The translations under genes were made by a program, and so were the position numbers. Under the pieces are notes generated by a model, which saw only the letters and a list, made by a program, of their open reading frames with translations, did no database searches and was not told where the DNA came from. From NCBI RefSeq assembly GCF_051020765.1, contig NC_134943.1, forward strand, positions 11,656,001-11,720,000: 64,000 bases of DNA, in the 5' to 3' direction. This DNA is from Lasioglossum baleicum (Eukaryota > Arthropoda > Insecta > Hymenoptera > Halictidae). This document shows positions 11,941 through 23,326 of this stretch, in pieces (position 1 is the stretch's first letter; the number at the start of each line of letters is the position of its first letter).

Positions 11941-12422
11941 TTCACCACTTCGCTGCCCGAGAGATTTAACTCGCGGGGTACCAACTTGTTGAGATGCTGG
12001 GAACTACTTTATTGTTCCACGCTCGGAAGGATTTCCAAGCGGGGTACTCTAATCTAGGCTTGGTATGGAATTCGTTGTAATGTCACGCTCGCAAACCTGT
12101 GATCCTTTACTCGGTGGAGAAATTGCGAGGAAGTTGCGTCATCAAAAAGTGCGAGAACGTTTCGGAGCGTATGGGAGTTTTGTGAGTGAAGGATCGATCG
12201 GTGCGCTTTGTGTCCCCTTTGTATGAGAAGATGGGTGAAGCTTACGGACGGAATGTAGTTTCTTTGCGATTTTCTACGAACGTACGTAAAGCATGAACAG
12301 TTTCTTTGTTTTCGGTATCTGTGTGCTCTGCAGTGTGGCGTAAAATGTTTAAATAGAGAGACACTAGGATATAAAGGTACGAGTTACCGGACGTTTAGTG
12401 ACGACTTCGAAGTTTTTTTATT
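11941..12422. other. Unannotated block
   Basis: Nothing recognised. Confidence 0.4.
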
Positions 12423-12550
12423 GATTTGAAGGCATTCTGTAATTTATTTTGCATTATCTGTGATAAACGATTGATTATCAACCTCTTTTCTGTATCGTCA
12501 AATTTTTCTGGACGATTTTGTTAAAACGCAAAAGGAATATTAACGAAGTT
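12423..12550. repeat. Dispersed repeat, partner at 35504-35627
   Basis: TTTGAAGGCATTCTGTAATT, AATAAACGAT-like sequence and AAAGGAATATTAACGAAGTT match the 35.5 kb copy at nearly 90% by eye. The element type is unknown. Confidence 0.8.
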
Positions 12551-12601
12551 CTAATCCGAAGTTTCCTATTTACCAGACACAAGAAATTTGTGATAATCAT
12601 A

Positions 12602-12814
12602 AACTCCTCAAGATAATTAAGGGATCACCTCTGCGAACCCGAAAAATTGCTACTGTTTACATGATCATATTTCCGGCCAAAATTGCTGTATCGACATCGT
12701 TAAACAATGGTTTGAAACGTGAAACCTCTCGTTTCGGATGCTCTGTTTCAAATTGTTGCTATGTTGGTTTTTTTCGGGTTCGCAGAGGTGATCCCTTAAT
12801 TCTTTTGAGGAGTG
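12602..12814. mobile_element. TA-flanked MITE with 45-bp terminal inverted repeats
   Basis: The left end contains ATTAAGGGATCACCTCTGCG and AACCCGAAAAA; the right end is its reverse complement with about three differences. TA lies at 12600-12601 and 12815-12816, as expected of Tc1/mariner. It is 213 bp and non-coding. A related solo end lies at 49804-49833. Confidence 0.88.
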
Positions 12815-13017
12815 TAGTTTCTTAGCATTTTCTATAATCGGAAACGAAAATTTGCGGTTTTAACTAATGTTTTGTATACGAAGGAGAAACATCAATTTTA
12901 TTTGTAAAAATAAAGTAATATACTAGGCAAGTATTTCACGTTATTCTTATTAATTTCTAAAAAGTTTGTTTCGTTTAATTACCACTGTTTCGGCGACAGG
13001 GCAAGCTAGAGCCGCAA

Positions 13018-13041
13018 ACTCACCTGTAACAGAAAAGAAAC
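13018..13041 (-). promoter_or_regulatory. Putative recursive splice site (ratchet point) 1
   Basis: Read on the - strand, a pyrimidine-rich tract (TTTCTTTTCTGTT) runs into ACAG and directly into GTGAGT, so a 3' splice site is fused to a 5' splice site with no exon between. The junction lies between 13024 and 13023. Known: zero-length-exon ratchet sites of this form occur in very long insect introns and let the intron be removed in steps. The second site at 45.41 kb matches it at 22 of 23 positions while the flanks differ, which argues for selection on the splice signal itself. Inference: a - strand gene with a very long intron spans this position. Alternatives are an ordinary acceptor whose exon happens to begin GTGAGT, or a short relict of a shared repeat. 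Confidence 0.55.
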
Positions 13042-15519
13042 CAGATATAAACATCAAACAATTTTCCAAAACACATTCAGACATATTATCAACACCAAAA
13101 ATTCCATTTCCACCACCCTAGTCAGAAGCAACCATCGCGATCCCACAATATCTGAATGATCAAGTTCCAAGCGAGATCGAAAAACCGCAGAGATCGATTC
13201 CCACCGAATCCGGCAGGTTCTCGAAATCGCTAAAGACATTTTCCGAGTGAATCGCGTTCTCGAATGGAGGCAGCGACCCGCGTCGCTAACGACGCACTCT
13301 AACCCCCGTCGTCGAACCTCGAACAAAGATGACGAGTGTATACGCGAAACACGATATTACGCGTCGTTAGTCGGTGGTGCCGTTAGCTAGAGCAAAGGCT
13401 GGATCCCTCGTTCGTTCTGGATCCCTTCTTTCGCAACACGAAAATCCGCGTGCGCGTGATTCCTTGATCGTGGGAGAGGGAAGTTGCGGGGGCGTCGATC
13501 GCTGTTGGAACCAGTCGTCGGAACTCTCGAGGACGTCACGGGGAATAAAAGCGACGAGAGTATCCGAGGTAGGGCCTTTTAGGGGGCTTGCACGGGGGTG
13601 GGGGTACGGGATAGGGGGCGGAATGGAAGAGGGAGCAAGTCGAGACCCAGGGTCGACTTTAATTGGACTCAAAAAATCGACAGACGACTGACGACTAACG
13701 TGAAGAGGTTCGCCGAGGTCGCGCAAGCAATTTCGGTGGAAAAGATAAGGACAGAGAGCCAGCAGGAAATAATAAGAGGCAGACACACAGGCTGGCGAGA
13801 GAGCCGTTCGTTCGTTCGTTCGTTCATTCGTTCGTTCGTTCGTTCTCGAATTGAAAGACCAATTTGTAGCCGCGACGGTGGGCTTGCCGCTCGAAGACAC
13901 TATTAGCGTCAGTTATGACGAGCGGAAGAGGCGCACGGTTAAAAGCTGAAAAGCAGGAAATACCGTCGTCGTCGTCGTCATCGTGTACTGGGAATGTCTC
14001 TTTCTTCCTCTTCAACTGGCACAATAAGATTTCTGCGGCCTCCCATTTGTGTTACGTCCAATGGGGGTTACATGCAGAAGAACGACGTTCTTTCGCTCGT
14101 GTCTCTCTTTCTTTTTCTCTCTCTCTCACACACACAATCAACGGTCTTTCTTGTACGTTCGTCGATCTCGATTTTCTATGTTCAAGCATGCTTTTCTCCT
14201 CTCCGTCTATCCGTTCAATTGATTTCGATCGTCGTCGAACGGCCTCGCGTGTTCCCCTGTCGTTTTAATAATGGAAATTGAAGGAAAGGGGTAAACGATG
14301 ATTGGAAACATCGTTTGGCGAATCGGCGGCTGGAGTTCTTCCAACGATTTACTGATTTATTTCCGACGGCGAAGGGAATCGTTGATGGACGTTTTAATGC
14401 TCGACGGAGAATGCGAGTTTGCCCCGCTCGATGACTTGCTCGACGAGAAATTGCTACGGTTTCGCGTTTTTAATATACATGACGGCTTAAATTGTGTACA
14501 CAGTTACCTGATAATCGCCGCCGACTTCACGAACCACCGGTTTTTCAACAACCGTTCGCGTCAACGAGCTCTTCGATTTTTTTTAACATACGCGAAGCGC
14601 ATTGGTTTAATTGCAATTCTGGTATATTCTTACATATTCTTGTACATTCTGGTGCGTTCTTGTATACAGAGGAATGGAAAGCGTGGAATAAATCTTTCTA
14701 GTCGGGGGCCCAATTTGCGAGGAAATCAGGTTTCAAAGTTCGCTACACTTGTATTTGTGGGAAGTAGAAACGGTCAGCCATGCACAGACATGCCAGTCGA
14801 TTTTATGTTCAGTATTATCAGGACTTTGCGCATTTGCGACAAACCTGAGTAGGTGCGACTTTAATTAAAGAAATTTAAATTAATAATTATTTAATGAAAA
14901 CAATGAAGACACAGTGATAATATGAAAATTATTAAGAGAGGAATAAAATGTTTATGCAGCTCCCGTTGCCTCTGACTGGGTGAAACAATTATTTAGCACG
15001 AGTCTAATTATAATTGGAACAGCCAGATAAAAGGAATATCGTCAGAATTCCACTTGCGTTTTATTTTCGCTCGAAAATAAAGAAACAGAAAGGAAAAGAA
15101 AAGGATGAATAAGACATTTCTTCGTGATTTCCAAGCAAAACCGTTCCCGCAACGAACCATAGAACGCTATTCTCGTATGAATTTTACGGGATCGTAAGTC
15201 CCGCAAACGCTCTACCATCACGACGATGCTCTAAGACGTTTAGAGCATATCAAATTAGCGTTAAGCCTAGTTGAAAAGGCAGGGCCCGGTCTACGTAAGC
15301 GTGTTTAAACGAAAACGATTCAGTTTAATAACGAACTTAACGGTTCCCGTTCTGTAGAATCTTGATCGTGTTTCGTCTGATTGTAATTTATGTTTGTTAT
15401 ATCTAATAGGATCGAAAGTTACTCGCGTGGCGCGTTTGTACGTTGCACGGGTGATGCTCGGCCCTCGTTCGACCGTTCAATTTTCTGTTTCTAACTATTT
15501 CCAATTATTTTCGACGGCA
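13042..15519. other. CpG-rich block upstream (- strand sense) of ratchet site 1
   Basis: Contains the TTCG repeat, a GTC run at 13963 and a 184-codon + frame at 14298-14852. The latter has a hydrophobic stretch produced by repeated TATTCTTACAT-like DNA and no recognisable domain, so I leave it uncalled. Confidence 0.4.
13806..13845. repeat. (TTCG)n microsatellite
   Basis: Ten tetramer units with one TTCA variant. Read as coding it would give a repeated serine/phenylalanine/valine/arginine string, an artefact. Confidence 0.92.
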
Positions 15520-15766
15520 AAGTGGACACTCTTAAAAATTGCAGAACCTTTCCAAAATTGTCGCAAACGACTTGAATTTTTTTAAAACGTTAGACCGACT
15601 AGTTTGCTAGAGAATGAGTAAAGAAAAATTTGAAATCAATTCTACCAATTGCGCGCGATCTAAACAAATATTATATTTATCTATTAGTCGGTCTAACATT
15701 TTAGCAAAATTCAAGTCGTTTGCACCAATTTTCAAAAAGTTCTGCAATTTTTAACAGTGTCCACTT
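15520..15766. mobile_element. Foldback MITE with 80-bp arms
   Basis: Arms at 15520-15602 and 15684-15766 are inverted repeats with roughly a dozen differences (outer ends AAGTGGACACT and AGTGTCCACTT, inner ends GTTAGACCGACTA and TAGTCGGTCTAAC). The loop is about 80 bp. There is no frame and I cannot assign a superfamily. Confidence 0.82.
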
Positions 15767-16492
15767 AATATTGTCCCGAACTTTGTATCTCAAATTTTTC
15801 AGGTACGTTTATGACGCGACTTCGGAGATGTCAAACAGTGTCCGAGATTCTGAGGATAATCTGAAAATCCATTTCAGAGTTTGGACGTTAGGCGACACAG
15901 GCGACGGACAAAGTCTGATTTTTTAAGCGTGCAATATCCATCCGCGCGATACAAATCGCGTCGACGTCTGAAGACATCTCGGAACCCGGTACCGGAAGCG
16001 GCGCTCCTCCAGAGTTGGCTGAAATAGAAATGGGTATTTTTCTCGGGCCGGGCTCGACGTATTGCCCGCGTATCTTGGCCGAGGATCAACGAATACATGC
16101 ATCCTTAATGCACGCTGCAGGATCTCGCCGCGGACCGTGATCCGACCAAAACCAACCACGGTGATGAATCGTATCTGGTGTTGAGCGACGGAAGAGCGAT
16201 GAGAAAAATGGCGGGAACCCGCGACCAACGGAAACGCGAGCCCAGACTGGAAAGATAAATACCGAGCCGTTACCGATCCCGTTTCGGGCACGCATAATCC
16301 TCCAATATTCATTTTCTTAAACATCATGTTCTGGGAAAACTTCGGGGAAATTCGAGCAGGTTGGATTTTCCTTCCTTGGGTAGCCATCCTTAAAATTAGT
16401 GACGTGAAGGTATTAGATTAGGTAAAAATATCTTGTACAGAGAACATTAATTGGTTGGAAAATGCACGATGGTAAATTATGTATAATTATTA
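15767..16492. other. Unannotated block
   Basis: A TTTTTCAG followed by GTACGT at about 15796-15808 on the + strand loosely resembles a fused acceptor-donor but lacks a strong pyrimidine tract. Confidence 0.35.
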
Positions 16493-16689
16493 GACCGCGG
16501 ATCTTTATGCAAAATAAAAATGTTTTGCATTGATCGTGGGAAGCAGGAATAACATAAAAATTGATTTCGTCCCTCAACGATTTTGTTACATTAAAAGCAA
16601 CATTACAACATTCTTGAATTTTTAAAAACTTTTGCTATCGCATGTTTTACCCAAGCAATTTCTTCATAAATGCATAAAGATCCGTTGTC
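16493..16689. mobile_element. GCGGAT-type MITE, interior type C, intact
   Basis: The left end is GACCGCGGATCTTTATGCAA and the right end GCATAAAGATCCGTTGTC. The interior begins AAATGTTTTGCATTGATCGT. This uninterrupted copy serves as reference for 7263-7793, 8669-8840 and part of 52103-52302. Confidence 0.8.
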
Positions 16690-16711
16690 TAATAATTATT
16701 ATTAATGTTAA

Positions 16712-18218
16712 CCCTTTGCACTCGGAGCTATACTAATTCGAAAACCGAATTTTTCTTCCGACCTGAAATATTTCCATGATTTTCTTAATTTGATCAATAT
16801 GAAACTGATATAATACCTCATACAATACTTTTACTAGTTCATTAAAATATTAAATACATTTAATGTGATTATAATGCAACATAATTGTACAAGAACTATT
16901 AATGAAGCCTAGGTGTTAATGTCGACACAGGATGGCAGGCCTTGGTACAAGAAATGCGACAAAGTACGAAACCATAATCCGAATCGATGAAATTCTACGG
17001 AACATTTTCTCACGACACGAATCGTGTCAGCAGAACCGTAGACCGAAGTGTATTGTTATCAGAAATAGAGAATGCTCAAGATAAAAGTGTTTGATACACA
17101 GAAAAAGAAACGGTGCCAAGGTTTCGAAAATGTCGTGCGAGATGATCGATAAAGATCCACGTGTTTGCCGCAATTTTATTAATGCAAACATTTTCTGCAC
17201 GGAGTAATCCTTTGTACAGCGGTCACACTACAAGATATAAGAAAATATAGCGAAGTACAATTGATTCGAACGTCCGTAGCCGGGGAAAGGAAGATATATT
17301 GTAGCAAGGGGAAACGGATCGCCTATTGTCAGACGCTTCTTCAATATCATAGAAAGCAGTGCTTCTATTCCCTTTCACCCGGCAGTGCCATCTTAAAAAT
17401 GATCTTAAGCAAAAATTGTTTCCCAAGCGAGCGGCCGTGTTCTCTTAGAGATCGGTTCCCTCGGAAATGAACGATCTACATTTACGCATTAAATTCACAG
17501 AAACGATTATACCATCACCATTAAATATGTCGCTATCTAATCAATTACTACACATTTAAGTATTGTATAAGGTATTACACTAGCGAGGTATTACACTGAT
17601 TCAGCAATTTTTCAAGATTTTCGGCCTTTTTACCACATTTGATCGTTTATAGCTCGTAAAACAATTAACCAATTTCAATGAAATTTTCGGAGCATATATG
17701 ATTTCTACGAGTTGACCAAACACATCTTTTAAATTTTCCTTATTGGCCCAGCTAAAAAAGTAGTAAAAATTGATTTTTACTATTGTTTTTCACAATTCCG
17801 TCCAAATGCATTTTTTCAACATATTTTTTACACATCATTTATGTACTAAACTAATTCTTCTAGCCTGACAGAGAAATTGAAGTTGTTTGGTCCATCCAAA
17901 AAAAAGTTATTCTGATTTAAAGTTAAAAAACAGGACTGGAATGCGGATTTTATGAATGCAGTGTTGAGTCGTAAAAGAAGTACGTTTGGTTAATGATTAT
18001 GTCATGTTATTACAAAAATTGCTGTACCATTATTCACAATATCGTCTACATTATTGAATAAGTTGGTATCTAATCAATTCCTACACGTTTAAGTATTGCA
18101 CGAGATATTATATCAATATCGTATCCACAAAATGAAAAAAAATCGTGTACAATGGAATTATTCTAGGTCGGAAGAAATGTTCCATTTTCGATTGAAAAAT
18201 AGCTCCGACTGCAAAGGG
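16712..18218. mobile_element. TTAA-bounded piggyBac-like composite (CCCTTTGC family)
   Basis: The left end CCCTTTGCACTCGGAGCTAT follows TTAA (16708-16711). The right end ATAGCTCCGACTGCAAAGGG precedes TTAA (18219-18222). The terminal about 200 bp on each side are inverted relatives: both contain the CTTCCGACCTRRAATA motif and a TGATATAATAYCTCRTRCAA motif. In between lie a segment of about 600 bp not seen elsewhere (16900-17500), part of another family copy (17525-17576) and a Tc1-like insertion. It may be one element expanded by insertions or two facing MITEs. No transposase frame is seen. Confidence 0.68.
17577..17937. mobile_element. Tc1-like MITE (TACAGTRAGGAG family), longest copy
   Basis: It contains ACTGATTCAGCAATTTTTCA, GCTCGTAAAACAATTAACCA, AAATGCATTTTTTCAACATA and GAAGTTGTTTGGTCCATCCA. 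The last two recur at 19.74-19.87 kb and, reversed, at 26.4-26.6 kb. It interrupts a CCCTTTGC-family segment right after a TA. The terminal motif is eroded at both ends. Confidence 0.6.
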
Positions 18219-18222
18219 TTAA

Positions 18223-19180
18223 AGCTATAAGTTAGCGCAGTATGAGGATCCCGGAGGGGCTAAAAATGTTTGAATGGTGAATTGTTCCTTTTTAGATTTT
18301 CCAAGTCTTTAAAGCGTAGATTTGCACGAAGATCCGTGGTGGTCCGGCGATAGGGGGCCGTCAAGATAGATCTGTTGGAGATCAAAAGCGAGAGAATTGG
18401 TACAAGACTGATCCTAAGCCCGGATTAGGCCGACGGGACGTCGGAGAGCCTGCGGTCCAACGACAACATCAAACAGGGCTTTTTCCTAGGCGGACTATCG
18501 CTGTCTGGCGAGAAGGAGGCTCGCACATGGCCTGGCAAGAATCCGCAAAGTTACGTCGTCGTCGCCGCTGGCAAAAAATGGTTCTGGCCGAGCGACGGTG
18601 ACGGTGACGTCGGCCGCGAATTACGTTTCCTCCTTCTCGAGGTCCGTTTCCTCGGGGCGAGAGCGCGAAACTCGGTCCCTGTTTAAGCATGCAAATGCCG
18701 GTCCAGCCATAAATTACCCGGGATATACCGGCGTGCTCTTTGTCCGATTAACAGTCCGGATTCGCCGTTGACAAAAAACACCAGCTACACGGCCGTGTCG
18801 TCTCCGTTCCCGGCCATAAAACTCGTGTATCAGGTGATGTACACAACTATTATGCGATCTGGCCAGCCGGGGACGCGCTTTATCCTCGGGACCCGGTAAG
18901 CCGCGGCAAAACAACGCCCGGGACGAGGATGAATACGCGAACGACTCGCGAAAATCCCGGAGTCCATTTTGCGAACCAACCCCTCTCAGAGTTACTGGCG
19001 TCATCGCCTTCAACCCTTCCGCTAACTATCGAATCAATCTTCTCGTTTAACCGAGGTTGGGTGTGGGGTGCACGCGCAGGCTGACAAGAACGGAAATCGA
19101 AAGTTGACGAATGGAAAATTTGCAAAAAGATTCCAGGAATGCTGCAGTGACTCACACTAATGTTCGGGCACTCTTCACAC
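18223..19180. other. CpG-rich block between two transposon composites
   Basis: No repeats. Overlapping - frames of about 100 codons, none recognised. Confidence 0.4.
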
Positions 19181-19662
19181 TAACCCTGCCGAGCACTAAA
19201 AGCGATAAAAATTTTTTAGAGTATCAAAATAACAATAAGACTCTACTTATTTATATATTGTGCAATTTTTATTACAATACGTGTTTGGATAAAGAAATTT
19301 ATCGAATCAAGTTCAACGTAAGCAATTTCATAATTTCAATAATTGAAGGTGTGGATGGATAAAGCTTTCAAGTTTGTTTTCTGTAAAAGATATTTATACA
19401 TAGATCCATACATTCGTGCTCACAATCCATTATCACACTATCCATTCCTTTCAATCTTGCATTCTGTCTCTCATTCTAATCACTCTGCGATCCTGTCTCA
19501 CTCTTCTCAGTCATCCCATTCTATCAATTACACGTTTCTTTCATTCTGGTCAAGCAAGACCGCAACCTTTACATTTTTGGTTTTATCTAAACTTAGATTG
19601 ATTCTGTCTAGATTAATATTGTGAAAAATGAGTCGTTCGATAGTGCTGGTTATTTCAACATT

Positions 19663-19720
19663 ATTTGGAATTCGTTTGATGTTAATATCCTTTTCCTTTG
19701 TATATCTCGAAACAAGAAAT
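19663..19720. repeat. Short dispersed repeat, partner at 47187-47240
   Basis: AACATCCTTTTCCTTTAAGT and ATCTCGAAACAAGA at 47.2 kb match AATATCCTTTTCCTTTGTAT and ATCTCGAAACAAGA here. Confidence 0.6.
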
Positions 19721-19738
19721 ACACGACTCAGACCACAT

Positions 19739-19874
19739 TTTTCAACATATTTTTTACACATCATTTACTAGACTAATTCTTCTAGCCTCACAGAGAAATT
19801 GAAGTCGTTTGGTCCATTCATAAAAAAGTTGTTCTGAGTTAAAGTGTGTTGAATCAGTTATTCTCCTTACTGTA
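19739..19874. mobile_element. Tc1-like MITE fragment (TACAGTRAGGAG family)
   Basis: It runs from TTCAACATATTTTTTACACA to TTATTCTCCTTACTGTA, which read backwards is the TA-CAGTAAGGAG end of the family. It shares GAAGTCGTTTGGTCCATTCA with the copies at 2.95 and 26.4 kb. Confidence 0.7.
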
Positions 19875-20580
19875 AGTCCCAAGGTCTGCTTGCACCCTGT
19901 CAAAGTGAAAATGCAGCCGTTGCAACGGAGTCGCTTGGGTTCAAAGCGAATCTAATATGGATGCATGGTGGAAAGTACTCGATTATTCCATTAACCCTTG
20001 ATTAACAACTTTCCGAACGAGCAATCAGAGTTGAAGCTAAGTTTCCAGAAAAAGTGCGATGTCGAATGCAGAGCACGTAACGACTCGACTCGCTTGTCCG
20101 CGAACGGTCGAAATAGCGGCGGTCAACGTAGACGCACACGTTCACGAATTAAGAGGTTCCGAGCCCGCGTTTGAAATTCGCCGGAGATTTCTGGGTCGCG
20201 ATACCACTCGCAACGAAATATCCTTGCAACAGTGAAATTTTATCCTCCGGCTGATGAGATACTCGGGACCAGGCTCGCTTCACGACTTTTGTCTTTGTCG
20301 GGGATCGTGGGATTCTGCTTCGACGAACTTCCGCGAACCGATGGTTCAGTGGGCCCCAAGGCTACGAGCTGCATGGTCTGAAGAACATTGTCTGAACGGA
20401 ACACTTCGCCCAGGAGAAACGTCGTAAACGTCGCAAACCCCGTTCAATTCTTTCGTTTTATTCACTGAAGTAGCAGAACAAGAATACTAGGTCGGAAGAA
20501 AATCTCTGGAAAATAATTATGATCTAACAGAAAATAATCAAAGAAATCTAAGAAGTAAGACTGGAGGAGATAGGGTTTCA

Positions 20581-21000
20581 ACCCTTTGCAATTCTTGCAC
20601 CATTATTCAATATATTTGTTGCATTATCAAATTTGTATTCAATAAATTACTAAACGTATTAACCCTTGTGTAGTCCACCGGGTACCCATTTGCTGAATTT
20701 CTTTCAACAATTTGTTAATGCTCCTCTAAAAAATGTTATAAAAATTCTGTGAATGTCCATTCTTTACTCGCTAATATATTAATTTATAGTGTTAAATACA
20801 GAAAGATTTTAAATAATCTATACATTTTGGTTGACGACACACACACACGGGTTAAATATTTTAACAAACCACTGAAAGTATTGTACGGGGTATTATATCA
20901 GTTTTACATCGACGAAATTAAGAAAATCATATAAAATGGAAATATTTCAGTCCGGAAGAATAATTCGGTTTTCGAATTAGAATAACTCCGAGTAGCACAA
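20581..21000 (-). mobile_element. CCCTTTGC-family MITE interrupted by a nested TTAA element
   Basis: The part after 20855 (GAAAGTATTGTACGGGGTAT, TTCGGTTTTCGAATTAGAAT, CTCCGAGTAGCACAAA) is the reverse of 16712-16840. The part before 20659 contains TTGCACCATTATTCAATATA, also a family motif. Both outer termini are degraded. Confidence 0.65.
20663..20851. mobile_element. TTAA-flanked MITE nested in a CCCTTTGC-family MITE
   Basis: CCCTTGTGTAGTCCACCGGG follows TTAA (20659-20662) and CACACACACACGGG precedes TTAA (20852-20855). The related sequence near 16850-16870, read backwards, continues through this point without an insert, which supports insertion. It is 189 bp and non-coding. Confidence 0.7.
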
Positions 21001-21354
21001 AATATGGTATAAACGTTCGTATAATATGATATTAAAAAGAGATCCAATCTTTTCTTAAAATGTTTTGAAAACGTTACAGAGAGAAGTAAAATAAATGTCT
21101 AAAAAATATGGGCTAAGTATTCATAGAATATAATAGTCAATCACAATCAAACAGAAATTGATTGTATATTTTCTGAATATTTATGCTTTACATATTTTAA
21201 ATATTTCTCCCATATTTGATGAATATTTAGTTTACATTTCTTTAACAATTATTTCGTGTTTCCTGTACCTGTATCCAAGCGCGTATTGTTGCAAAAATTG
21301 CAGGAAATTGCAAACTAAAATGTGTTAATCGCTTTTAGTGCTCGGTAGGTTTAG

Positions 21355-21911
21355 CGTTGATCACTGTAACCATAAAGTAAAATGTTACGGCAAGGGGTTA
21401 ACGTGAGCGATGGAGGGGATGGGGGATCTTAGGGAGAGGAGATTCGCGCGAGGGACACCATGACCGTGCGTCCATGGTGTTCGAGGGGTACGGACAGGGG
21501 TCAGCGAAACCTCCGTCGGCTTTCTCGCGTGCTGAATAAGTCATGAAGGCCCTCGCTCGCGATAAACAGGCGATTTTATCGCGGGCAAAACTGTGCGACG
21601 ACTGTGCGTCGAACGAGCGGAGCTGAGCGGAGCCGAGCGGTGCCGAGTCGCGCCGAGCCGAGAGGGTTCAACAAACTTCGCCGCGCGTTTCAGCGTGCCA
21701 TTCACGACGATGACACAAGAGTTTCGACCCCCTACCACACACGACACACCAGCCGGAGAGTGTTGCACTTTCGCGGCTCGTAAATGGGCCACACGTTGTC
21801 GCGCGAGCGTTTCCACCGATACCCGCTTCTGCTCGCTCTCTTTCTCGCTGTCTCCTCTACCGATCGCCGCCCGCTCGCGTCGATTATATCTGTTTATTAT
21901 TAATTGCTGAT
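21355..21911. other. CpG-rich block
   Basis: Contains the decamer minisatellite; otherwise nothing. Confidence 0.4.
21614..21663. repeat. Decamer minisatellite GAGCGGAGCC
   Basis: About five degenerate units in a CpG-rich stretch. Confidence 0.75.
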
Positions 21912-22095
21912 TTATGGCTTATAAAAATGTTCAAGGAAGGACAGAACACAAAATTCGACAGAATTTTGTACAACTTTCATCTGTTTTGGATCTACAAAGG
22001 CTGTTTCCATTAAAAATATAACTCTATTTCATTCCGCTTTCTTCAAATTTGTCTGCGAAAATTGGAAAATGCATAAACATACGCAATCTAATTTT
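21912..22095. mobile_element. GCGGAT-type MITE, type B, old copy
   Basis: TTTATGGCTTATAAAAATGT, AAATTCGACAGAATTTTGTA and the right end GCATAAACATACGCAATCTA show it is a diverged type B copy. Confidence 0.6.
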
Positions 22096-22108
22096 ATATA
22101 AGACTAAA

Positions 22109-22147
22109 AAAACCACCCTGGACGGGTGGTTTTGGACACCCTGTATA
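22109..22147. other. Hairpin next to an ACACCCTGTATA end
   Basis: AAACCACCC and GGGTGGTTT pair across the 5-base loop TGGAC. GGACACCCTGTATA follows directly. The arrangement resembles the subterminal hairpin of a transposon end; no other part of the element is recognised. Confidence 0.45.
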
Positions 22148-22860
22148 GTCATCATTCTTTTCTAATTGTAGAATTGTATTCTTTACGATCTGACCACTGA
22201 ATTTTATATTCAAATCGGGCACGCGAACTTGTGCAATCATCTGTTACATCATGATGATGTATTATGTTATACTGAAATATTCTATGTCGGAAGGAATGTT
22301 TAATTTTCACAAAAATGAGTAAAAATACCGTCCGGTTATTTTCAGCTCGTTGTAATTCTTTCGAGAAAATATAAACGTCCACATCACGATGACAATTTTG
22401 ATTTCGCACGAACGTCTGCAGTCTACTGTGATTATTATACATACATCTTCGCCGTAATAAATTCAACGGAAATGCCCTAAACTTGCAGCAGCTGTTCGCC
22501 TGGAACTATAAATGCAGCGTAAAAACGCATTCCAATCAGAATCGCTCGACCAGGTGCTTGTTACCTGGGGAACAGCGTCGAGGACCCAGCGATACACGTA
22601 CGTTTTCGTCCGAATTTCATCGTTGCAAGCGGAGCGTGTTGCGCGCATCCTGTTCGTTCTGCGACCGAGCGCGGACAATGCGTCCGCGAGCGTAACAGCT
22701 CATTGTCGATCGCATCAGCGTCATTTCATGTAAATTTCATACGCTTCCCCGGTACCCTGCCTGCCTTCCTCCCCTACCGAGCGACACAAACAAAAACGCG
22801 ATAAAACAAACTAACTGAGAAACAAAGACGGTAAAAAACGAGACAAAGGCGCGGATATGT
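22148..22860. other. Mixed block
   Basis: 22183-22320 shows a weak CCCTTTGC-family relic (TTCTATGTCGGAAGGAATGT). The rest is unique. Confidence 0.4.
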
Positions 22861-23062
22861 TCTGTGGTTGTCAGGAAGAACGTCGCGTATCACATACTTT
22901 CACTCAAGTTGTATTTGCTAAATTGCATTGTATTTTTCAGCCTTTCAAATTTGTTTTCATGACTTTTCTCCTGGTAAATCCAATACTACGATGTTCAATG
23001 AATGTGTAAGATCAAATTTTGTTGAAACTGTGACATGCAGCGTTCTTCCCTTCAACTACAGA
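22861..23062. mobile_element. MITE with TCTGTGGTTGTCAGG ends
   Basis: The left end TCTGTGGTTGTCAGGAAGAA and the right end GTTCTTCCCTTCAACTACAGA are inverted over about 22 bp with a few mismatches. The flanks carry TATG on each side. Fragments recur at 54476-54680. Confidence 0.65.
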
Positions 23063-23095
23063 TATGATTTCAACCAAGAATATAATTAATAATCA

Positions 23096-23296
23096 GACTG
23101 CGGATCTTTATGCATTTATAGTAAAATTGAATAGATCAAATTCAAAATTGTAAGAAAATTGTAAACATTAAAGATGTATATATGTATATGATTTCTCATC
23201 TATTAAAATTATTGAAGGAAGAAACAACATTCCGTATGATTTCTATTCCTTGCAATCGATGCATACAATTTTTATTTTGCATAAAGATCCGCAGTC
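23096..23296. mobile_element. GCGGAT-type MITE, intact about 200 bp
   Basis: It begins GACTGCGGATCTTTATGCAT and ends GCATAAAGATCCGCAGTC, a matching inverted repeat of about 19 bp. The interior is AT-rich and non-coding. Confidence 0.85.
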
Positions 23297-23326
23297 TATT
23301 AATAATAATCGCCTTTACAATTAATA

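Larger units (their letters stand above)
19181..21354. mobile_element. Inverted-repeat-bounded composite (GAGCACTAAAAGCGAT ends)
   Basis: TAACCCTGCCGAGCACTAAA at 19181 and its near reverse complement ATCGCTTTTAGTGCTCGGTA at 21328 form an inverted pair of about 27 bp. The spacing (2.17 kb) is of the order of a full piggyBac-like element, but the interior contains other MITEs and no long frame. A third related end lies near 38895 (TAACGCTAAACCTAC). Pairing of these two ends is an inference. Confidence 0.45.

Noticed and set aside
14298..14852. 184-codon + frame with a possible membrane segment
   Set aside because: The hydrophobic part comes from repetitive TATTCTTACAT-like DNA and nothing else supports coding.
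15796..15808. Possible + strand ratchet site (TTTTTCAG followed by GTACGT)
   Set aside because: The pyrimidine tract is interrupted and GTACGT is not a strong donor; much weaker than the two - strand sites.
22109..22147. Helitron 3' end
   Set aside because: The hairpin is followed by ACACCCTGTATA, not the CTRR terminus at the expected distance.
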